This document shows, in pieces, positions 52,297 to 61,978 of a stretch of 64,000 nucleotides of DNA; within the stretch, counting starts at the first letter, position 1, and each line of letters begins with the position of its first letter. The stretch is from Caldilineaceae bacterium SB0664_bin_27. GTDB taxonomy: Bacteria > Chloroflexota > Anaerolineae > Caldilineales > Caldilineaceae. Location: the NCBI GenBank assembly GCA_009838625.1, contig VXRG01000131.1, positions 1-64,000 of the forward strand. Direction: 5' to 3'. The notes below the pieces were generated by a model. The model did no database searches. It was not told the origin of the DNA and was given only the letters and a program-made list of their open reading frames with translations. Position numbers and translations under genes: made by a program.

Positions 52297-53529
52297 CTAC
52301 TGCAAAATGACCGGCAAGCTCTTCAGGTTGTGAAAGGTGTTATTCTGCTGCCATTCGACTCCCGCCTCGTCCAGTTTCATATCTGGAAACCGGTGCAGCA
52401 GGGTGGTGAAAGCGATCTCGGCCTCGCGGCGGGCGAGCGGCGCGCCCGCGCAAAAGTGGATGCCCCAACCGAATGATGTGTGCAGGTTTGGGTCACGCGT
52501 GATATCCAGCCGGTCGGGATGTTCGAACTGCGCCGGGTCCCTGTTTGCCGCACCCAACATCAGCGAAAGAGTCTGCCCCTTGGGAATCTGCTTGCCACCG
52601 ATCTCGACGTCTTCTGCGGTCAATCGCCAGGCGCGCAGGAACGAGGTATCGAAGCGCAGAAACTCCTCCACCGCCGTTCCGATCAAGTCCGGGTTCTCCC
52701 GCAACATGCGCAACTGGTCCGGATGGTGCAGCAACGCCAGCAACCCGTTCCCGATCAGTCCGGTGGTCGTCTCGTGACCGGCCGTCAGCAGCGTTATGCA
52801 GGTTGCGACCAGTTCGGTCTCGCTCAGCATCTCGCCCCGCTCCTCGGCAGCCACCAGCGCGCTGATCAGATCATCCTCAGGCTGTTTCCGCCGCGCCTCG
52901 ATCAGTTGCAGAAGCCACGCCTTGGTCTCAAGCAGCGCGGCCGTGCTCTTCATGATCGTCTCGATATGAGGGCGCCCTGTGCCATGAAAGGCGACGATGT
53001 CGTCCGACCATTCCTTGAACTGGTCACGGTCCTCCGCCGGTACGCCCAATGTTTCCGCGATTACGATCGCCGGCAGCGGGTAGGCGAAACTGCTGATCAC
53101 CTCCATGGCGCCGCCGCTTTCAGCCTGATCGAGCAGTTCGTCCACGATCTCCTGCACCCGCGGCCGCATTCCCTCAACGACGCGAGCGCTAAAGGCGGTG
53201 TTCACCAGCCCCCGCACCCGCGTATGCTCTGGCGGGTCGGTATTCGGCATCCCCACCGTGAAGTTATCGTAGAGCGGGCGAATCTGCGCGCGCACGTCTG
53301 TTGGCAGCTGGTCCAGGAAGGATGCTATGCGTCCCACGTTGGTGAAGCGGCGATAGTCGCGCAGTACCGCAATTACGTCGGCGTAGCGCGTCAGCACCCA
53401 ACAACCCCAGGCATCGCTCCAGTGGACCGGATCCTGTTCGCGCAACTCATGATAGATGGGGTACGGATCGCTGAGTATTTCCGGCGAGATCAGAAGTTGA
53501 TCAAGCGAGGAAACGCTGTTCATAACCAT
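52297..53529 (-). CDS. Cytochrome P450
   Basis: A 410-residue soluble bacterial P450 (CYP107-like). The I-helix is LTAGHETTTGL near 250, the ExxR motif EEFLR follows, and the heme-binding loop FGWGIHFCAGAPLARREAE places the Cys ligand near residue 358. GGAGGATCC precedes ATG 53529; an ATG two codons later is an alternative. No ferredoxin or reductase gene is adjacent, so electrons must come from elsewhere. Lying between the peptide importer and the mutarotase, it may hydroxylate an imported compound. Confidence 0.93.
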   Translation of the reverse strand: MVMNSVSSLDQLLISPEILSDPYPIYHELREQDPVHWSDAWGCWVLTRYADVIAVLRDYRRFTNVGRIASFLDQLPTDVRAQIRPLYDNFTVGMPNTDPPEHTRVRGLVNTAFSARVVEGMRPRVQEIVDELLDQAESGGAMEVISSFAYPLPAIVIAETLGVPAEDRDQFKEWSDDIVAFHGTGRPHIETIMKSTAALLETKAWLLQLIEARRKQPEDDLISALVAAEERGEMLSETELVATCITLLTAGHETTTGLIGNGLLALLHHPDQLRMLRENPDLIGTAVEEFLRFDTSFLRAWRLTAEDVEIGGKQIPKGQTLSLMLGAANRDPAQFEHPDRLDITRDPNLHTSFGWGIHFCAGAPLARREAEIAFTTLLHRFPDMKLDEAGVEWQQNNTFHNLKSLPVILQ

Positions 53530-53586
53530 GGATCCTCCTTACCACTCCGTGGCAAGCACTTGCATCTGCTACGAGCCACTGCCGTT

Positions 53587-54408
53587 TCAACGTCCCGGAA
53601 TCGAGTCGATAAGCAGTTGGGTATAAGAGTGTTGCGGCCGCTCCAGAACATCCTGGGTCTTCCCCGCCTCCACGATGTCACCCTTCTGCATCACGTAGAC
53701 GCGTGAGGTCAGATAGCGCACCAGGCCCAGGTCGTGTGAGATGAAAATGATCGCCAGCCCCCGTTCCGATTGCAGCCGGCGCAGCAGATTCAACAGCTGC
53801 GCCTGCGCCGACTGGTCGATGGACGAAGTCGGCTCGTCCGCGATCAGCACCTTGGGGTCGGGCGCGAGCGCCCGCGCCACACTCACCCGCTGCCGCTGCC
53901 CGCCCGACAGCGATTTGGGGAACTGCCGCGCCTGGTCGTCGCTGATGCCCATCGCATTCAGCAGCCGCAGCGCCTCCATCCTCGCTTCCGCGCCCGACAG
54001 ATTCTGCCAGACCTGAACCGCTTCCGCCACTGCCTGCCAGACCCTCATGCGCGGGTTGAGCGATGAGTAGGGGTCCTGGAAGATCATCTGCGTCTTCCAG
54101 CGCTCGCTTCTTGGCATGCGCTGCTCGGTCCCCGCGCTGAAGAGCGGCTGCCCTTCCAGCCAGACTTCGCCCGCGCTCGGCCTCTGCAGACCGACCAGCG
54201 CCCGCGCCAGCGTCGTCTTCCCGCTCCCGCTCTCGCCCACAATGCCCACCGCCTCTCCGCCATGGACGGTAACGCTGGCCGCGCGCACGGCGTCGAATGC
54301 CTCAGCGCCGCGTCCGAACGTTACCGAAATATCCTTCCCCTCCAATAGCGGACGGGTCATATCCTTCTGTTGCATCTTCTCCCCGGCGTGAGCGGTAACG
54401 GCAGTCAT
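53587..54408 (-). CDS. Peptide-type ABC transporter ATPase (DppF type)
   Basis: A 273-residue ABC ATPase of the oligopeptide group. Walker A is GESGSGKTT, the signature LSGGQRQRV, and Walker B LIADEPTSSIDQ. ATG 54408, eleven bases after the stop of the upstream ATPase, is chosen because the extra 59 residues of the longer frame are Arg-rich and unlike the family. It lacks the usual C-terminal Cys domain, ending with TQLLIDSIPGR. It is the last importer gene before the P450. Confidence 0.9.
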   Translation of the reverse strand: MTAVTAHAGEKMQQKDMTRPLLEGKDISVTFGRGAEAFDAVRAASVTVHGGEAVGIVGESGSGKTTLARALVGLQRPSAGEVWLEGQPLFSAGTEQRMPRSERWKTQMIFQDPYSSLNPRMRVWQAVAEAVQVWQNLSGAEARMEALRLLNAMGISDDQARQFPKSLSGGQRQRVSVARALAPDPKVLIADEPTSSIDQSAQAQLLNLLRRLQSERGLAIIFISHDLGLVRYLTSRVYVMQKGDIVEAGKTQDVLERPQHSYTQLLIDSIPGR

Positions 54409-54418
54409 ATCCGGTCTC

Positions 54419-55432
54419 TTACTGTTCCAATTCCGCCATGCGTTCGGCGTGAATGCAGGCGGAAAGCTGTTGCGCAGTCGGCATAAGCGCCGGCTGGGTA
54501 TCGCGCCGGCACGCCTCGTCGGCCAGCGCACAGCGCGGCCAGAAGCGGCATCCAGCCGGCCACGAGCCAACCGACGCGGCATCACCGGGGATCGCCTCCA
54601 GGTCCTGCCCCGGCACCGCCCGGTCGACGCGGGAGACGCGCAGGGCCCTTGTGTAGGGGTGGCGGGGCGCCTTCGACAGCGCCGCCACAGGGCCGGCCTC
54701 CACCGACGCGCCCGCGTACATGACCATCACGTCGTCGCAAACCTCCTCGATCACCGCCAGATCATGGGAGACCAGGATCAACGCCATGTTCAGCTCCTGG
54801 CGTAGCTGGGTGATCAGGCTCAGAATTTCGCGCTGAATGGTGACGTCAAGGGCCGTGGTGGGCTCGTCCGCGATCAGGAGTTTGGGCCCCTGGGCGATGG
54901 CCGCCGCGATCATGACCCGCTGGCGCATTCCCCCGGAAAGCTGGTGCGACCGCGCTTTGAGCACCTGTTGCGCCCTGGGTATTCGCACCTTTTCGAGTAG
55001 TCCTGCCGCCTCCTGCCTGGCCTCTTGACGGCTGAACGACCCCACCGCCGTGATCGACTCGACCAGTTGGGTCTCGACGGTCAGCACAGGATTGAGGCCG
55101 GCCAGCGAGCTCTGCGGGATGTAGCCGATCTCCCGGCCGCGAATGCCGCGCCAGACCCGCTCCGGCGCGCCTGCCAGCTCCTGCCCGTCAAAGCGAACCG
55201 TGCCCGAAACGATCCCGGCGCCGTGACGCGGCAGCGTGCCGATCAGCGCCCGGCACAACATCGTCTTGCCGGAACCCGACTCGCCCACGATCCCCACCGC
55301 CTGCCGCTGGTCCAGACTGAGGTTGGCAGCGTCGATCACGGGAAGCTTTCTGCCGCCGCCCTTGCCAAAACTGATGCATAGATCCTTGACTTCCAGCAGA
55401 GGCTCTATTTCACGCTCCTTCTGTTGGCACAA
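54419..55432 (-). CDS. Peptide-type ABC transporter ATPase (DppD type)
   Basis: A 337-residue ABC ATPase. Walker A is GESGSGKTM, the signature LSGGMRQRV, and Walker [12 protein letters not shown]. The C-terminal domain has [16 protein letters not shown]. It is separated from the permease by about 210 bases containing the ~85-bp repeat, so an internal promoter or processing site is possible there. It is paired with 53587-54408. Confidence 0.92.
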   Translation of the reverse strand: MCQQKEREIEPLLEVKDLCISFGKGGGRKLPVIDAANLSLDQRQAVGIVGESGSGKTMLCRALIGTLPRHGAGIVSGTVRFDGQELAGAPERVWRGIRGREIGYIPQSSLAGLNPVLTVETQLVESITAVGSFSRQEARQEAAGLLEKVRIPRAQQVLKARSHQLSGGMRQRVMIAAAIAQGPKLLIADEPTTALDVTIQREILSLITQLRQELNMALILVSHDLAVIEEVCDDVMVMYAGASVEAGPVAALSKAPRHPYTRALRVSRVDRAVPGQDLEAIPGDAASVGSWPAGCRFWPRCALADEACRRDTQPALMPTAQQLSACIHAERMAELEQ

Positions 55433-55555
55433 GAAAAGGAAAACAAGTGCCCGCCCATGACGACTTCTCCCAGACCGACCGCAGGCAGTGCGGCGTACGG
55501 GGGTGCACCCCTTGTGGGCTCTTCGTGTCCTCCTGTGGCCCTCCCGGGAACAAAG

Positions 55556-55642
55556 AAAGGTGTTCTTCGCGCCCCTTCGCGTGACTTCGCGGATCGATCT
55601 CGTTGAATTTCGAAAGGTCTTCCCGAAATGTCAACAGAACCT
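55556..55642 (-). repeat. ~85-bp intergenic repeat, copy B (IS-end-like)
   Basis: Similar to 12430-12511. On the minus strand it starts just after the stop of the DppC-type permease with AGGTTCTGTTGACATTTCG, again like the IS end. The neighbouring CGCGAAGTCACGCGAAGG/GGACACGAAG part resembles an ACGAAG-type repeat found in many bacterial genomes (recalled, unverified). Confidence 0.7.
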
Positions 55643-55644
55643 GA

Positions 55645-56520
55645 TCAATCATCCTCCCCCTTGCTGATCCGCTCCAAGCCCCGCGCCAGCAGGGCCACGC
55701 CGATCGCCGTCAACGAAAGGAAAAAGCCGGGAAACAAAATCAGCCACGGCTCGGTCCGCAGGTAAAGCCGCCCTTCGGCCAGCATCGCGCCCCACTCCGG
55801 CGTGGGAGGCGTTACGCCCAGCCCCAGAAAGGAGAGTCCGCCGATGATGACAATGATGAAAATGAAGTCGCTCAGAGCATAGGCGAGCGCCTCCGAAAAG
55901 ACGTTGGGCATGATATGGCGGACGAGGATACGCAACTGTGAATAGCCCAGCACCTGCGCCGCCTGCACGAACTCGGCGTCCCGCAGCGCCAGCGACTTGG
56001 CACGCGCAATGCGGGCATATTGGGCCCAGCGCGATATCCAGATGGCGATCAGCAGACCGCGGATGTCCGCCCCAACCATTGCCACGATTCCCAGCACCAG
56101 GATGATTTCCGGGAAAGCCGTTAACGCGTTCACAAGCCCGTCCCACACGGTCTCCGCGATGCGGTTACGCGTTGTGCCCGCCAGCGTACCGATGAAGGTG
56201 CCGATCAAGATGGGAACGCTGACACCCAGTATCGCCAGCGCAATGTCAAGCCGCGCCGCCGTAAACACCCGCACAAGCAGATCACGCCCCAGGTGGTCGG
56301 TGCCAAACAGGAACGCCGCGCTGGGCGGCTGCAGGGGCTGATCGACAAAACCGTAGGGATCATTGGGACTCAAAAGAGGGACGGACACGCTGAGCACGAG
56401 GATGAGCGCCAGGATGACGACGCCCCAGCGGCTTTCCGCGTTGAGCTGGCGCCAGTAGCGCCGCAATTCGACCCGGCTCAGACGGCCGGCAGGCGCGATG
56501 CTCGGGCTTCCGGCTGTCAT
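55645..56520 (-). CDS. Peptide-type ABC transporter permease (DppC type)
   Basis: A 291-residue inner-membrane permease. The first helix lies near 33-52, followed by FGTDHLGRDLLVRV and the EAA loop (RAKSLALRDAEFVQAAQVLG). Its start ATG overlaps the stop of the DppB-type gene by four bases. Shorter than the DppC of the first importer, it lacks the large periplasmic insertion. Confidence 0.93.
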   Translation of the reverse strand: MTAGSPSIAPAGRLSRVELRRYWRQLNAESRWGVVILALILVLSVSVPLLSPNDPYGFVDQPLQPPSAAFLFGTDHLGRDLLVRVFTAARLDIALAILGVSVPILIGTFIGTLAGTTRNRIAETVWDGLVNALTAFPEIILVLGIVAMVGADIRGLLIAIWISRWAQYARIARAKSLALRDAEFVQAAQVLGYSQLRILVRHIMPNVFSEALAYALSDFIFIIVIIGGLSFLGLGVTPPTPEWGAMLAEGRLYLRTEPWLILFPGFFLSLTAIGVALLARGLERISKGEDD

Positions 56521-57497
56521 CGTATCTGCGCCCGCGGATCCAGCCAGCCGTTGACCAGATCGGCCATAAACGTCAGCCCCACCACCAGCAGACCGCTCAG
56601 GAAGACAATCCCCTGCACCAGCGGGTAATCGCGATTGCGCACCGCGTCGACAAGTGTCATACCAAGTCCCGGCAGATTGAAAATGATCTCAATGATAACG
56701 GCATAGCTTACGACGGTCGCCGCAAAGTAGCCCAGCGCGGCGATCGTCGGCGCCAGCGACGGCCGCAGCAGATAGCGCCAGTAGAAGCGCCATCCCTGCG
56801 TGCCGCGAATGATCGCGGCCTCCACGAACTCCTCGGTACTCGTCTCCACAATCGAAGATTGCAGAATGCGGGCCAGGACCGGCACCAGGACAAAGTTGAT
56901 CGTGAGCGCCGGCAGCCACAGATAATAGAGGTTGGCCGGAAATCCGGCATGATAGCCGGCGATAGGCGCCAGGTTGACCTGGACTGCGAACAGCAGGATC
57001 AGAAGCAGCCCTGAAAAAAAGACCGGAGTCGCCACCAGCACCGACGCGCCGATCTGAAAGGCGTGCCCGAACCATGTGCGGCGATAGAGCGCGGCCGCAA
57101 CGCCCAATGGCAGCGCCAGCGCGATGGTCATGACGATTGTCGTAACCGTCAGCCACAGTGAGACCGGCAGCCGCTTGCCCACGATAGAAAGCACCGGCTC
57201 TCGCGAACGGATTGAGACACCGAAGTCGCCGCGCACCAGATTGGAGACGTAGCGCCCGAACTGACTAGGAATCGAACCGTCAATCCCCAGCAGCTTACGG
57301 TAGGCGATCACATCCTCCTCAGTGGCCTCATCCCCCAGCAGGATCATGGCCGGATCGCCGGGAATCAACCGGATCAGCAGGAAGGCGAAGACCATCAGCA
57401 GAAAGGCGACGAAGAACGCCTGCGCCAGCCGCCGCAGTACGGGATGCCTGAGCAGGGGCAGCGTCTTTGCCGCCAAACCGCCAGGTGACGATGTCAT
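56517..57497 (-). CDS. Peptide-type ABC transporter permease (DppB type)
   Basis: A 326-residue inner-membrane permease. ATG 57497 is taken as the start; the longer frame adds 33 polar residues that coincide with the purine-rich repeat at 57505-57597. The first helix, RLIPGDPAMILLGDEA and FLSGLLVVGLTFMADLVNGWLDPR are family hallmarks. It is the first permease after the binding protein at 57689-59260, with 191 bases between. Confidence 0.92.
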   Translation of the reverse strand: MTSSPGGLAAKTLPLLRHPVLRRLAQAFFVAFLLMVFAFLLIRLIPGDPAMILLGDEATEEDVIAYRKLLGIDGSIPSQFGRYVSNLVRGDFGVSIRSREPVLSIVGKRLPVSLWLTVTTIVMTIALALPLGVAAALYRRTWFGHAFQIGASVLVATPVFFSGLLLILLFAVQVNLAPIAGYHAGFPANLYYLWLPALTINFVLVPVLARILQSSIVETSTEEFVEAAIIRGTQGWRFYWRYLLRPSLAPTIAALGYFAATVVSYAVIIEIIFNLPGLGMTLVDAVRNRDYPLVQGIVFLSGLLVVGLTFMADLVNGWLDPRAQIR

Positions 57498-57504
57498 CGC
57501 AGAA

Positions 57505-57597
57505 GTGAGGAAGGTGGAGAGAGGAGAGCGAGGACGGCCGTTCGGCGACGACCCGGAGCGGGTTTTGTCTGTCCGGCCATCTCGCTTACTCCTCACA
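57505..57597. repeat. Purine-rich inverted repeat copy
   Basis: GTGAGGA at the left (about 57506) is matched by TCCTCAC at the right (about 57591), enclosing a GGAGAGAGGAGAGCGAGG tract. The arrangement matches the copies at 47259-47290 and 3334-3398. Confidence 0.6.
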
Positions 57598-57688
57598 TTG
57601 GGCCGCTTGGGCCGGGACGCCCTCTGTGTCCCACCCTCGCAGCTGCGCGGCTCGCGGCCTCTACCGACCGCGAGCCGCAGGCGACTGC

Positions 57689-59260
57689 TTACTGTTCTAC
57701 GTCCGCCAGGGGCACGACGATGAAGTGCGAAGCGCCTGTCACGGTCCTGACCGCATTCTGACCGACGCGGCTGCCGCCCATCACCGAGCGTTCACAGCAG
57801 GGGATGATCGACTGCACCTCGTAGCCCCGGTACTGGATCTGGCGGATGAGATCCTCGCGGGCAGCCTGGTCAACCGTCTGGCCCAGCTCGTCAAACAGGC
57901 TCTTCATCTCCGCATCGTCGATGCGTGACCGCTGCGCCCAGAAGCCGTCCAGGAACTGGTTGCGCAGGTAGCTCTCGGGCGGCCCGCCGTTGTTGCCTGT
58001 TACGGCCCAGCCGGCGTGATAGTCAGGCGAATTGGCCATGATGTCCAACGCCACACCAACCTCCTGGCCGTCCGGCGTTACCTCCATGTTGAGCGCCTTG
58101 AGCTGCTCGGCGAACACCAGGATCCCTTCCACATAGCCCGGCCGCGGCCCGTAGGTCGTCACAGTGAAGGAGCAGCCGCCATCCGCCCACGGCGTGTTCG
58201 CCATCAGCGCCTTAGCCGCCTCCAGGTCCTGCGCGCCACCGTTCGGCAGAATGCCGACATCCAGCGGCTGCCCGGTGTAGAAGTACCCGATTACCGGCGG
58301 CGAAATGCCCAACAGCGCCCGCTCGTTGATCTCAGAGCGGTCGATGGCCAGCGAAATGGCCTCGCGCACGTCGCGATTGGACAGACAGTGATCTTCGGAG
58401 ATCTGCTGGTTGATGCTCAGGTGAAAAACACCGCCCAGCGCCACGACGAAGGTCTCAACCTCTGGCGGGAAGGTGTCACGCGCCTGCGGCGGCAATTCGT
58501 AAACGTAATCCAGCTGGCCGGTCGCCAGCAGCAGTGAGCGCGAGGTTGGGTCGGGCACCCAGTGCAACTCAAGCTCCTTCACCGCCATCGGGCCGAGCTG
58601 GTAGTTGGGATTCTCCTTCAGCGTAACGACGGGATCGCCGGGTTCGCCCGCGGCAACGTAATAGGGGCCGGCGCTGACCGGGCTGCGGAAATACCCGTCC
58701 GGGTCGGCCTCGACCTGGGCCTGGGGATGAACCGAGAAGCCGGTGCGTCCAAACCAGAACGGGAGCGAGGGTTCGGCTATGCTCAACGTCCACACCACGG
58801 TCCTGTCATCCGTTGCCTCCACGCTGACGACATTGGCAATCGGGCCTTTATCGGTCGGCGGCGCGTCCTTGATCCGCTCCCAGGTGTAGACGATATCCCC
58901 GACCGTAACCGGCGTACCATCCGAGTACATCAGGTTCTCGCGCAGCGTGAAGGTATAGACCAGGCCATCCTCCGAAACATCCATCGATTCGGCCAGGTCC
59001 GGCTGCGGCACACCGTACTGATCAAGTCGGAGCAGCTGCCCACTGATCAGCTTGATCGTCGAACCTTCCGACGTCTCGCCGGGCAGCGCCGGGTCGAAGT
59101 GTGTCAGCGCGCCCGGCAGACCGAAGCGCACCTTCTCCAGCGGCAGCATGCTACCCGAATCCGCCATCATCGGCTCCGTCGCAACCGGCTGACACGCGGC
59201 CAAAAGGATCGCGAAAATGGCGATTGCAAAGATAAACAGTTTGGGCTTATTGGAATACAT
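57689..59260 (-). CDS. Peptide-type ABC transporter solute-binding lipoprotein
   Basis: A 523-residue family-5 solute-binding protein with lipobox ILLAAC near residue 23. The EGLVYTFTLRENLMYSDGTPV segment and the late SIIPCC are as in the family. It feeds the importer encoded by 56517-53587. It is about 140 residues shorter than the binding protein at 19912, so the two importers have different ligands. It lies 50 bases after the Gfo/Idh/MocA gene upstream. Confidence 0.93.
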   Translation of the reverse strand: MYSNKPKLFIFAIAIFAILLAACQPVATEPMMADSGSMLPLEKVRFGLPGALTHFDPALPGETSEGSTIKLISGQLLRLDQYGVPQPDLAESMDVSEDGLVYTFTLRENLMYSDGTPVTVGDIVYTWERIKDAPPTDKGPIANVVSVEATDDRTVVWTLSIAEPSLPFWFGRTGFSVHPQAQVEADPDGYFRSPVSAGPYYVAAGEPGDPVVTLKENPNYQLGPMAVKELELHWVPDPTSRSLLLATGQLDYVYELPPQARDTFPPEVETFVVALGGVFHLSINQQISEDHCLSNRDVREAISLAIDRSEINERALLGISPPVIGYFYTGQPLDVGILPNGGAQDLEAAKALMANTPWADGGCSFTVTTYGPRPGYVEGILVFAEQLKALNMEVTPDGQEVGVALDIMANSPDYHAGWAVTGNNGGPPESYLRNQFLDGFWAQRSRIDDAEMKSLFDELGQTVDQAAREDLIRQIQYRGYEVQSIIPCCERSVMGGSRVGQNAVRTVTGASHFIVVPLADVEQ

Positions 59261-59310
59261 TTGTCCGACTCCTCCTTGAATAACCTGCTGATAAGTGGTT
59301 GGCCAGTGAG

Positions 59311-60345
59311 CTACCGTTCCGCCACCTGCACGGGACGGTTTGTCTTCAATGATTCCACCGCGGCCTCGACCAGCAGTTGTGACCGATAACCGTCTTCCAC
59401 GCTGACCATGGGCCGCCTTCCCTCCTCCAGCGACTCTACGAAGTGGTTCATCTCGCCCGGATAGGCTTCGGCATACTTGTAGAAGTAGAACTGCGATCCG
59501 CCGGGTGGGCCCGAGAGCAGCCTGTCGTGCAGCACGCCCGCGTCCGTGTAGCGCACCAGGTTGGTTTCCGGCCGGTTTTCCGCGCGCAGCATCCCCTTGG
59601 CGCCATGCACCTCCAGCCGCTGGTCATAGCCGTAGGTGGTGCGCCAAATGTTGTTGATGTGGCAGAGCGCGCCGCGGGCGGTCTTCAGCGTCGTCATGGC
59701 AGCGTCGACCTCGCCCAATCTGCCAAGCTCCGGTTCCACCAGGCTTGAGGCCGCCACGTAGACCTCCACCGGTTCATCGTCCAGCAAAGCACGCGCCAGA
59801 TCGAAGTCATGCACGGTCGATTCACGCAGCAAGGTGTAGGGCGCATGGTGATGAGTTTGCTGGCTGAGCTCGAGCAGCGTCACTTTCGGATCGCGGTTGG
59901 TCAGCAGCACCAGCTCGACGTCACCGATTTCACCGGCCTTCACCGCCTGAATCAAGGCCAGATGGCTTGGCTCGAAGCGTTTCATGAAGCCCATGAAACT
60001 CGGTACGCCCGCCTTCCTGACCTCTTCGACCGCAGCGCGCGCGGTGGGGATGTCCTCCGCCAGCGGTTTCTCGCAAAAGATCGCCTTGCCCGCGCGTGCC
60101 GCCGCGACCACCAGCTCCGCATGGGAGCTGGCCGGCGTGGTGATGACCACCGCATCCACCGCAGGGTCGGCCAGTACCGTCTCCCGGTCGGATACGGCTA
60201 TGGCGCCGTGGCGCCCAGCCAACTCGGCCGCAGCCTCCGGCAGGAGATCGTAGACGCTGTGTATCTCCGCCTTGGGATGTTCCGCCAGTGTGCGTGCATG
60301 GCGCTTTCCCATCTGGCCGGCGCCGAAGATGCAGAATCGGACCAT
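59311..60345 (-). CDS. Gfo/Idh/MocA family oxidoreductase
   Basis: A 344-residue NAD(P)-dependent oxidoreductase. The Rossmann motif IFGAGQMGKRH lies near 7 and EKP (CEKPLAED) near 94. The C-terminal domain follows, with HAPYTLLRESTVHDFDLARALL placing a conserved Asp and His near 170. It heads the second importer run on the minus strand after the cupin gene. A sugar or cyclitol substrate is likely. Confidence 0.93.
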   Translation of the reverse strand: MVRFCIFGAGQMGKRHARTLAEHPKAEIHSVYDLLPEAAAELAGRHGAIAVSDRETVLADPAVDAVVITTPASSHAELVVAAARAGKAIFCEKPLAEDIPTARAAVEEVRKAGVPSFMGFMKRFEPSHLALIQAVKAGEIGDVELVLLTNRDPKVTLLELSQQTHHHAPYTLLRESTVHDFDLARALLDDEPVEVYVAASSLVEPELGRLGEVDAAMTTLKTARGALCHINNIWRTTYGYDQRLEVHGAKGMLRAENRPETNLVRYTDAGVLHDRLLSGPPGGSQFYFYKYAEAYPGEMNHFVESLEEGRRPMVSVEDGYRSQLLVEAAVESLKTNRPVQVAER

Positions 60346-60415
60346 CTTCCAACCCCAGTAGGTGCTTGCCGGTGTAAGACCTGCCCGCTATCGACTGCCG
60401 TTTAGCAACCGCCGC

Positions 60416-60835
60416 CTACCAATGCTGGTCCGCTGGGATCTCAGGCCATGTGCTGAGCTCGTCCCGGATCTCCGGCAGCTTGCTCCACCCTTCGCCAATC
60501 GCCCAGAAGAGGCTGAGCACCTCATCACCGTCGTTGGAGACAGAGTGTTCGTGGCCCTTCGGCACGAAGACAACATCACCTGCCTCCATGCGATGCTCCA
60601 CGCCTTCTAGGTGCAGGATGCCGCGGCCTGAAATGATGTAGTAGACCTCGTCCTGCCCCGGATGCACGTCGGAGTGGCCGTGCGTGCCCGGGCGCACCCA
60701 GAACAGACCGGCCGTGTACTGGTCCGAGCCGCACGTGTCCTCGGTGATCATGACGCTGTCCTGCATCGTCCCGTCAGGGGACTGGATCAGGGGAACATCG
60801 CTCACTTTGAATATGTACCTCATTCCGTCTGCCAT
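60416..60835 (-). CDS. Cupin-domain protein
   Basis: A 139-residue single-domain cupin. The metal motif is visible in HSDVHPGQDEVYYIISG (His, His, Glu) and VFVPKGHEHSVSN (distal His). A mononuclear metal site and a small-molecule isomerase or binding role are typical. It lies 70 bases before the Gfo/Idh/MocA gene on the same strand. Confidence 0.9.
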   Translation of the reverse strand: MADGMRYIFKVSDVPLIQSPDGTMQDSVMITEDTCGSDQYTAGLFWVRPGTHGHSDVHPGQDEVYYIISGRGILHLEGVEHRMEAGDVVFVPKGHEHSVSNDGDEVLSLFWAIGEGWSKLPEIRDELSTWPEIPADQHW

Positions 60836-61036
60836 GGTGGGTTTTCTCCTTTCATGGTGCTCGTGTTGGGTAGTTCACAGCATGAGTAATGAAAATCCGG
60901 CCTTGCTTCAGCGCTCGAACGCCCGCTGGCTACTCCGCTGCGGATAGCAGGCGCAGGAGTCAGACTCCTATACTTTGTCCTTGCTCAGTCCAGATCAGGA
61001 TTGGAGCTGACGCAAGGCGATTCCGGCTTGCGGTCG

Positions 61037-61978
61037 TCATTTTCCATTCGCTGTCAGCAGGCGCCGCACCTCTGGCATGCGCTCGATCGTTTCGTGGTCA
61101 AACGGCGCACGCAAGCTGAACAGCAGGTGTGTGAAGCCGGCGTCAATGTGCGCCCGCAATGCCTGCGCAATCGCGGCCGGCGTCCCCGCCGCCAGGATCG
61201 ATGGCTCGTATTCCTCGAGTCCATGGTGGCGCAGCGATGCGTCCAGCTCACCTCGGGCTTCGTCTGGGTCGTCCCGTATTGTGACCCATTTGCTTGCCAG
61301 CCGCTCAATTGTGGCCGGATCGCGGCCCACCGCCGCGCAGTGCTCCCGTAACACCGCATCACTGGCCCGTATCTTCTCCAGCGAGCCGTGCTGCGTGTGC
61401 CACATGTCGGCGTACATGGCTACCGTGCGCAGCGTTTTGCGCCGTCCCTGCCCCCCGATCAGAATCGGCAGGTGGCTCTGCAACGGCCGCGGGAACTGCT
61501 CCGCCTCCACCAGGTTGTAGAAACGGCCGCTGTGCGTCACCGTCTCGCCGTCCAGCAGGCCGCGAATGAGCGGGACGGCTTCATGCAGCCTGTCCAGTCG
61601 CTCTCCCGCGCTCGCCCCGAAGTCGATCCCGTGCATGTGATGCTCGCGCGCAAGCCAGGCCCCGCCCAGACCCAACACCGCCCGTCCCCCGGTGATGTGA
61701 TCCACCGTCGCTGCCAGCTTCGCCACCAGGCCGGGATTGCGAAAGGTAATCGCCCCCACCAGCGTGCCAATCGTGGCCCGCTCGGTGAGCGCACCCAGGC
61801 CGGCAATGGTCGCCCAGGCTTCGTAGACCGGATTGCGCCACGAGCCGATCGGGCACAGAAGATGGTCGGAAACCCAGAGGGAATCGAACCCGGCCCGGTC
61901 GGCCGCGATCGCTGCATCCCGCAGCGCCGGCCAATCGGTCTGCTGCGCCCAGAGCAAGGCGCCGATCTTTATCTGCAT
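61037..61978 (-). CDS. LLM-class flavin-dependent oxidoreductase
   Basis: A 313-residue luciferase-like TIM-barrel oxidoreductase, of the F420/FMN-dependent kind (LLM family). SLWVSDHLLCPIGSW near 35, GLGGAWLAREHHMHG near 103 and ILIGGQGRRKTLRTVAMYAD near 167 are family landmarks. AGAGGCGGGG before ATG 61978 fixes the start. Whether it uses F420 or FMN cannot be told from the sequence. It is 72 bases downstream of the ATPases of the third peptide importer. Confidence 0.92.
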   Translation of the reverse strand: MQIKIGALLWAQQTDWPALRDAAIAADRAGFDSLWVSDHLLCPIGSWRNPVYEAWATIAGLGALTERATIGTLVGAITFRNPGLVAKLAATVDHITGGRAVLGLGGAWLAREHHMHGIDFGASAGERLDRLHEAVPLIRGLLDGETVTHSGRFYNLVEAEQFPRPLQSHLPILIGGQGRRKTLRTVAMYADMWHTQHGSLEKIRASDAVLREHCAAVGRDPATIERLASKWVTIRDDPDEARGELDASLRHHGLEEYEPSILAAGTPAAIAQALRAHIDAGFTHLLFSLRAPFDHETIERMPEVRRLLTANGK

